Source: Candidatus Nitrosopumilus sediminis (GTDB lineage: Archaea > Thermoproteota > Nitrososphaeria > Nitrososphaerales > Nitrosopumilaceae). Taken from it: a stretch of 64,000 bases of DNA. The stretch is from the NCBI RefSeq assembly GCF_000299395.1, contig NC_018656.1, forward strand, positions 496,001 through 560,000, in the 5' to 3' direction. Positions 58,616 through 64,000 of the stretch are shown here, in pieces. The notes under the pieces were generated by a model. The model saw only the letters and a program-made list of their open reading frames with translations, searched no databases and was not told the DNA's origin. Positions within the stretch are counted from its first letter, which is position 1. Each line of letters opens with the position of its first letter. Position numbers and translations under genes: made by a program.

Positions 58616-61600
58616 ATGTCATTGGTTCATGTTAAAAAAGTCGAGATCTTTGGTTTCAAATCATTTGGATTTAAGAATACTACTGTACAGTTTGAACCTG
58701 GTCTAGTTTCAATTTCTGGACCCAATGGTTCTGGAAAAAGTAACATCTTAGACGCTATTATCTTTGCAATGGGTGAAAACAAACCAAAAGTAATGAGAGT
58801 TGATAAATTGCGTTCACTAATTCATGATATTGAAGGAAATAGACGAGGACCTAAAATGGCCCGATCTAGTGTCCACTTTGATAATTCTGATAGGAAAATT
58901 CCTGTTGACTCTGATGTTGTTGAAATCACAAGAGAGATGGATGCAAATGGTGAAAACACATACTATCTAAACAAAAAGAAAACAAATCGAAGCCATATTC
59001 TTGATTTACTTGACATGGCAAATGCTGGATTAGGGCAACTAAATGCGGTTCAACAAGGAACTGTAACTAGAATTTCTGAATTTACTTCGGAAGAGAAAAG
59101 AAAAACTATTGAAGATTTAATTGGTCTGTCCTATTTTGATGATAAAAAAACTGAATCTGTAAAACAACTAGATGAGGCAGATAGAAGATTGGAAATCGCT
59201 CTTGCAAAAATGGGCGAAATCAAAAAAAGAATTGATGAACTTGAAGAAGAGAGAAACCAAAAATTACGTCATGATATTTTAGAGCGTGAATTAAATCGCT
59301 ACAAAGCAATAGCTGCGGCCAACAAAATGAAGGTTATTTCAAGCCAAAAAGACTCAAAAGAGTCTGCTTTGAGGGAATTGACTGCTGAGATTACTACTCT
59401 TGATGCTCAAAGAAGTACTCTAAGAGAAGAAATTGGTTCTTTAGAAACTGAAAAAACAAAATTAATGGCTGAGGCAAATGATTACAATCGAGCAAAAGCT
59501 TCTCTTGATGCAGAAATTAGTACTGCGATGGAACAATATGAAATTGATAACACTGCAATATCTGCATCAAAGAAAAGAATAGAACAAATCAATTCTAGAT
59601 TGCCTGAAATTCAAAATGAAATTAATGACATCAATCAAGCTAGAAGTGACATTGATACACAAATACAAAAAATCAAAGAATCTATTGAAGAAACAAATGT
59701 CAAGAAAAGTAAAATTAATGATGATTTACAAGTAATCGATTCTCAAAGAAATAAAATTCTCACTGAACAATCCGAAGCCGCAGCAAAAAAATCTGAAATT
59801 GATAATAAAATCAAAACACTTACTGGTCAACTAAATGATGCTAAACTAAAACTCTCTAAAGTTTTACACGAGCAAGATGAATCTAAAATTAAAATCAATG
59901 CAAATACAGTAAAATTTTCTGAACTTGAAAATGATATTGTCCAACTAACTGGATATCAATCTAAATTAGAAACTATGCTCAACAATCATAATGCATCTAT
60001 ACAGGAATTAAAATCTAGAATTGAAAAACTACAGATAAGAAAATCAAAGATACACAATGATATGGATGAACTTGGATTAATTTTAGAAAAGTCTAGTAAA
60101 GCTGCAAATCAATACGAATCAAAAATTAAAACTGTTAAAGGATTCATGCATGAAGACTACACTGTTGCTAAACTAAAAGAAGATGCAGACAAACTTGGTA
60201 TTGAAGGATTAGTTTATGAGATGATATCGTGGGATAAAAAATATGAGCGCTCCATGTTGGCAGTTAGTTCGGATTGGATTAAGGCAATTGTTGTAAAAGA
60301 TTTTGCAACTTTACTTGGTATCGCAGAAGTTGCAAGAAGCAGAAAACTTCCAAAACTTAAGATAATTCCATTAGATGCTATTCCAAAATTTACGCTATCT
60401 TTGCCTAAAGAAACTGGAGTTTTAGGAATCCTTTCAAACTATGTGACTTGTGATCCTGCATATTCTTCCCTCAAAACATTCCTGTTTGGTAATATCGTTC
60501 TCACTGAAAACCGAGAATCTGCTTATAATATCTCACAAAAGGGATACAAATCAGTCACTATTGATGGTGAATTTTTTGAGGCAAAGGGTGGAACCGTCGT
60601 AATTGATATCGATTCAAAAATCTCAAAACTCACAAAACTTATCTCTATGAGCAGTGATATTGATGGATTATTCCAATCTATCAGTCTTATAAAAAAATAC
60701 ATGTTGAAGAAAAAATATTCCTTAAAAAAATTAGAAGAATCTATCCAATCTTATGATGATCGACTATCAATTTCTGAAAATTCTTTAACATCTACCACTG
60801 AAAATCTAGCCAATCTCAAATCTAGAATTGCCTCTGCAATTAACATGAAGGAACAATTAACAAAAAGAATTTCTGAATTGACTTCTAGAAACAACATTAT
60901 CGAATCTGAAGTAAATACTTGTGAATCTCACATAGAATCCTTGCAAGAACGTATTGCAATTGTTGAGGAGAATTATGCTAGCGGTGAACAAGACAGAATT
61001 GCAAATGAATTATCTAGAATTAACATCAAAAAATCTGATATTGAAAAATTATACACCACAATTATGAATGAGTACCGTGATAAATCCTCACAACAAACCA
61101 CACTTCAAACTCAATATAATCGGGAAAAATCGCAATCTGATCGTCTTGAGGATGAATCTAAATCGTTGAATATTGAACGTCAAGAACTTGAAACAAAAAT
61201 ACAAGAATTAGAAAAACAAAAAGAGCCTAAGAATGCTATACTAGTATCTCTACGTGAAAAAGAACAAGAATTAATTGCTACTTCTGGTTCTTCTATTGGT
61301 CATCTTAAAGAATTTGATGATAAACTGAAGGTTTTATCTGAACAAGATAGAGAATTGACAAAACAAATCAATACATTTGAACGACAATCGGATTCTCTTA
61401 ATCGAGATTTACATGATTTAACTGAAAATGAGACTAAATTACAACAAATTCTATCTGCGTTTGGATTTGATAAAAATATGGAAACATTTGATGTTGAATC
61501 TATTGTGCAGGGATTGACTGCCGAATTGTCTTCTCTTAATGCATTAAATGCAAAAGCACCTGAGACATATCTTGAAGTATCCTATGGATATCGCTCAATG

Positions 61601-62146
61601 TCTACTAGAAAGAATTCTCTAGAAGCAGAAAGAAATTCCATCGTTAAATTTATTGAGGATATTGAAAAGGATAAACGCCAAACTTTCTTGGATGCTTTTG
61701 ATAAAGTCGATAAAGAGATTCGTTTGATTTTCAATAAAATGACTGAAGGAAATGCTTGGTTAGAGCTGCAAAATGAAGATGATTTGTTTAATTCTGGAAT
61801 TTCTTATTTGATTCAGTTTCCAAATAAACCAAAAAGAGAGTCTACTTCCATTAGTGGTGGCGAAAAAACTTTAGCTGCCATTGTGTTTGTTCTAGCGTTA
61901 CAAAAACTGAAACCTTCACCATTTTACTTGTTCGATGAAGTTGATGCCCATCTGGATGCTCCAAACTCTGAAAGACTAGCAAAAATTTTAGAAGAAAGAT
62001 CAAAAGAGAGTCAGTTTATCATGGTGTCTCTAAAAGATTCTGTAATACAAAAGGCGAAACTGATCTATGGTGTATTTCCAAAGAATGGGGTCTCAAATGT
62101 TGTTACATACAAAGATAAACGTCTACCTTCAATGAAAACTTCCTAG
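58616..62146 (+). CDS. smc: Chromosome segregation protein SMC
   Basis: A 1176-residue condensin ATPase that compacts and segregates chromosomes. The Walker A motif is GPNGSGKS (35-42). Two long coiled-coil arms (about 165-510 and 680-1010) flank the hinge (about 520-660, GLVYEMISWDKKYERSMLAV). The C-terminal head has the ABC signature SISGGEKTLAAIVF and Walker B FYLFDEVDAHLDA. A 16-codon frame (58567-58617) ends on the SMC start as TAATG. No scpA or scpB is in the window. Confidence 0.97.
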   Translation: MSLVHVKKVEIFGFKSFGFKNTTVQFEPGLVSISGPNGSGKSNILDAIIFAMGENKPKVMRVDKLRSLIHDIEGNRRGPKMARSSVHFDNSDRKIPVDSDVVEITREMDANGENTYYLNKKKTNRSHILDLLDMANAGLGQLNAVQQGTVTRISEFTSEEKRKTIEDLIGLSYFDDKKTESVKQLDEADRRLEIALAKMGEIKKRIDELEEERNQKLRHDILERELNRYKAIAAANKMKVISSQKDSKESALRELTAEITTLDAQRSTLREEIGSLETEKTKLMAEANDYNRAKASLDAEISTAMEQYEIDNTAISASKKRIEQINSRLPEIQNEINDINQARSDIDTQIQKIKESIEETNVKKSKINDDLQVIDSQRNKILTEQSEAAAKKSEIDNKIKTLTGQLNDAKLKLSKVLHEQDESKIKINANTVKFSELENDIVQLTGYQSKLETMLNNHNASIQELKSRIEKLQIRKSKIHNDMDELGLILEKSSKAANQYESKIKTVKGFMHEDYTVAKLKEDADKLGIEGLVYEMISWDKKYERSMLAVSSDWIKAIVVKDFATLLGIAEVARSRKLPKLKIIPLDAIPKFTLSLPKETGVLGILSNYVTCDPAYSSLKTFLFGNIVLTENRESAYNISQKGYKSVTIDGEFFEAKGGTVVIDIDSKISKLTKLISMSSDIDGLFQSISLIKKYMLKKKYSLKKLEESIQSYDDRLSISENSLTSTTENLANLKSRIASAINMKEQLTKRISELTSRNNIIESEVNTCESHIESLQERIAIVEENYASGEQDRIANELSRINIKKSDIEKLYTTIMNEYRDKSSQQTTLQTQYNREKSQSDRLEDESKSLNIERQELETKIQELEKQKEPKNAILVSLREKEQELIATSGSSIGHLKEFDDKLKVLSEQDRELTKQINTFERQSDSLNRDLHDLTENETKLQQILSAFGFDKNMETFDVESIVQGLTAELSSLNALNAKAPETYLEVSYGYRSMSTRKNSLEAERNSIVKFIEDIEKDKRQTFLDAFDKVDKEIRLIFNKMTEGNAWLELQNEDDLFNSGISYLIQFPNKPKRESTSISGGEKTLAAIVFVLALQKLKPSPFYLFDEVDAHLDAPNSERLAKILEERSKESQFIMVSLKDSVIQKAKLIYGVFPKNGVSNVVTYKDKRLPSMKTS

Positions 62147-63108
62147 TCTAATTTTACAAAACATGCAAAATAATGATCTTCGTTTGTCATTTTCAGATCT
62201 GGCTCTTCAACACATTTCTCGATAGCATAAGGACATCTGTCTCTAAATTTACATCCATGTTCAGTGTCAATACTTGCAGGTTCATTTATCCTGATTTTTC
62301 TTTCTCTGTGTAAGTTTTCTGGGTCTGGCTGTGAAATTGCATCAATCAATGCCTGAGTATATGGATGCCTTGGTTTGGTTAGAACTTGGTCTATTGGCCC
62401 AATTTCCACAATTTTGCCCTTATACAATATCCCTATCCTTTGACCAAAATATCTTGCAGTAGCCAAATCATGTGTGATGTAAATAAATGAAATGTTGTAT
62501 TTTTTTTGTAATTCCTGCATCAACTCAAGCATTTCTGCTCTAATTGAAACATCTAGCATCGAAACTGGTTCATCTGCAAGAATTACTTTGGGTTTTAGTG
62601 CAAGTGCTCGTGCTAATACCACTCTCTGTCTTTGTCCTCCTGACAACATGTGTGGATATCTTTTAACAATATCTTCAGCAGGTTCAAGTTTTACTTCGTG
62701 CAAAACATCGATAACTCGTTTATCTCTATCTTCTTTGCTTCCTATTTTGTGTATTTCAAGTGGTTCTGATACAATCTGGCCTATTTTCATTCTTGGGTTT
62801 ATGGAGTCGTATGGATCCTGATGAATCATCTGACAATTCATTCTAATTTTTTCCAAATTTTCTTTTTGATCATCAATTTCTTGTCCATCAAAAAATATTT
62901 TTCCAGAATCTAACTCAATTGATTTTAAGATTAATTTTGCAATAGTAGATTTTCCAGATCCTGATTCTCCAGCTAAAACAAAAACTTCTCCTTGTCTTAC
63001 GGAAAATGAAACATCATCCGTTGCTTTAACTGTGATGGACTTTGCTCCGAACATTCCTTTTTTAGTGAAATATTTTTTCAAATGCTCTACTTTTAGTATT
63101 TCATTCAT
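62143..63108 (-). CDS. Oligopeptide ABC transporter ATP-binding protein (OppF/DppF-like)
   Basis: A 321-residue ABC ATPase. Walker A is LAGESGSGKST, the signature is MLSGGQRQRVVLARAL and Walker B is VILADEPVSMLD. The C-terminal oligo_HPY region has a cysteine motif (CKFRDRCPYAIEKC) typical of oligopeptide transporters. It powers peptide or nickel uptake with membrane subunits encoded outside this window. The binding protein at 29001-31454 may be its partner. It overlaps the SMC gene by four bases, convergently. Confidence 0.94.
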   Translation of the reverse strand: MNEILKVEHLKKYFTKKGMFGAKSITVKATDDVSFSVRQGEVFVLAGESGSGKSTIAKLILKSIELDSGKIFFDGQEIDDQKENLEKIRMNCQMIHQDPYDSINPRMKIGQIVSEPLEIHKIGSKEDRDKRVIDVLHEVKLEPAEDIVKRYPHMLSGGQRQRVVLARALALKPKVILADEPVSMLDVSIRAEMLELMQELQKKYNISFIYITHDLATARYFGQRIGILYKGKIVEIGPIDQVLTKPRHPYTQALIDAISQPDPENLHRERKIRINEPASIDTEHGCKFRDRCPYAIEKCVEEPDLKMTNEDHYFACFVKLD

Positions 63109-63203
63109 TGAATATTGTTAAATTAAGAGGTATATCAAGAAATATCTTTTATGCGTAAAATTTGGGATAAAGCATTTATGTTAAATGAAAATGAAATTAA
63201 TAC

Positions 63204-64000
63204 TTGAACAAAACCCTTCAAAAAAATCTAGATTACAAAAAATTTGTTGTTGATTCTAAACTTCAATACTTTAAACCACATGCAGGTAAAATTGAAAAAA
63301 CATTTGCTGAAGAGATCTCTTTTAGCCTAAATAGAAAATCAAAATTCATCTCCCCGAAATTTTTTTATGATAAAAAAGGCTCTGATTTGTTTGAGACTAT
63401 ATGCACTCTTCCCGAGTACTATCCTACGCGAACTGAAATCCAAATCCTAAAGAACCTGCAGAATGATTTGCCTTCATTTATAGATGAATCTTTTAGACTA
63501 GTTGAACTTGGTAGCGGTGCGTCTGTTAAGACTAGGCTTATTCTTGATGTTTTTACAAAACTACAGTCTAACACTGAATATTTTCCCATAGATATTTCTG
63601 AAATTTTGACCGAAAGCTCTGAACAATTACTTCAAGATTACAACAGTCTTCACATTACAGGTATAATTGATACTTATGAAGGTGGGTTGGAATTTCTCAA
63701 AAATTATGATGACAAAAAAAATCTAATTCTATTTTTAGGTTCTAGCTTTGGAAATTTTTCTCCTGTTAACGGAAAAAACTTTTTGGAAAAAATAAACTCT
63801 ACGATGAAATCTGGTGATCTATTTTTAATTGGATTAGATTTGGTAAAAGACTCAAAAATTTTAGAATCTGCCTATAATGATTCACAAGGAATTACTGCCA
63901 AATTCAATCTTAATGTGCTCTCTCGAATCAATGATGAACTTGATGCTGATTTTGATTTGAATAATTTTTCACACCATTCCATATACAATAAAGAAGATCA
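63204..64000 (+). CDS. EgtD-like L-histidine N-alpha-methyltransferase (cut by window edge)
   Basis: An open frame from TTG 63204 continues to the window edge (265 residues so far). Motifs of the EgtD/DUF2260 family are SPKFFYDKKGSDLFETICTL-type, then PEYYPTRTEI, ELGSGASVKTR (SAM loop) and LFLGSSFGNFSP. EgtD makes hercynine in the ergothioneine pathway. The rest, and any EgtB partner, lie outside the window. A TATA-like stretch near 63175-63185 supports the start. Confidence 0.85.
   Translation, partial: MNKTLQKNLDYKKFVVDSKLQYFKPHAGKIEKTFAEEISFSLNRKSKFISPKFFYDKKGSDLFETICTLPEYYPTRTEIQILKNLQNDLPSFIDESFRLVELGSGASVKTRLILDVFTKLQSNTEYFPIDISEILTESSEQLLQDYNSLHITGIIDTYEGGLEFLKNYDDKKNLILFLGSSFGNFSPVNGKNFLEKINSTMKSGDLFLIGLDLVKDSKILESAYNDSQGITAKFNLNVLSRINDELDADFDLNNFSHHSIYNKED

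Noticed and set aside
58567-58617. 16-codon frame before smc ending on its ATG
   Set aside because: Short and with no features; the TAATG overlap could be chance, so it is only mentioned in the smc entry.

Overview
The window looks like chromosome from an ammonia-oxidising thaumarchaeon (Nitrososphaerota), most like a Nitrosopumilus relative. The evidence is low GC and dense short-spaced genes. Many genes start with TTG or GTG, and TATA boxes often lie 25-30 bases before the start codon, which suggests leaderless messages. Archaeal information genes are present: TBP, TFB, Alba, class I lysyl-tRNA synthetase, archaeal Elp3, Sec61beta, aIF1, deoxyhypusine synthase, SMC, Dpo4 with a PIP box, and RNase P RNA. 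Many proteins appear to be thaumarchaeon-specific. No ammonia-oxidation genes, phage, insertion sequence or CRISPR array is visible. This is ordinary core chromosome with lineage-specific small proteins scattered through it.

Layout. 1-900: small zinc and membrane microproteins. 0.9-11.7 kb: flavin-fold protein; an Elp3-LysRS-membrane-coiled-coil operon; a lysine-tailed repeat protein; a CPA2 antiporter; purM with a PAC2 proteasome-chaperone-like gene; a CBS/DUF21 protein; a universal stress protein; and a winged-helix regulator with an inverted repeat at its start. 11.8-19.4 kb: Ca/Na exchanger; TldE; F420 genes cofH and cofG; HtrA-glycosyltransferase-SRPBCC. 19.6-23.5 kb: tRNA-binding protein, TBP, DUF1512 with a zinc ribbon, methionine aminopeptidase, tRNA-Pro and a candidate C/D box sRNA. 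23.5-32.2 kb: secreted coiled-coil gene, a 1089-residue surface protein, Tsr3, a peptide-binding protein with apparently permuted lobes, and an Mrr-like nuclease. 32.2-38.5 kb: p27-like zinc protein, Sec61beta and DUF2070; aIF1 and a CPBP protease; TFB; cofC and cofD. 38.5-46.3 kb: surface proteins, a C2H2 microprotein, RNase P RNA, a methyltransferase and geranylgeranyl reductase. 46.4-54.8 kb: two dehydrogenases, C2H2 proteins, a DsbA operon, an archaeosortase-like protein, Dpo4, Alba with a Pro-Glu tail, and LysE. 54.8-64 kb: second PAC2 protein, deoxyhypusine synthase, inositol-phosphate synthase, nitrilase, SMC, an oligopeptide ABC ATPase, and the start of an EgtD-like methyltransferase cut by the window edge.

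How the genes connect. Four F420 genes sit in two pairs (cofG-cofH and cofD-cofC). Envelope functions recur: HtrA, Sec61beta, DsbA, the archaeosortase-like protein, several signal-peptide proteins, and lipid genes (geranylgeranyl reductase, inositol-phosphate synthase). Two PAC2 proteins both end in a hydrophobic-Tyr-any tripeptide, the proteasome-docking motif.

Three places (about 11.19, 14.08 and 24.4 kb) look as if one A:T base is missing from a short homopolymer, breaking an otherwise continuous gene. They are either assembly errors or real lesions. The most interesting leads are the tRNA-Pro/C-D sRNA pair, the permuted binding protein, the Ser-for-Cys archaeosortase-like protein beside a DsbA operon, the HbYX-tailed PAC2 pair, and the repeat-flanked C2H2 microprotein next to rnpB. 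All functional calls come from reading the sequence; no database search was run.
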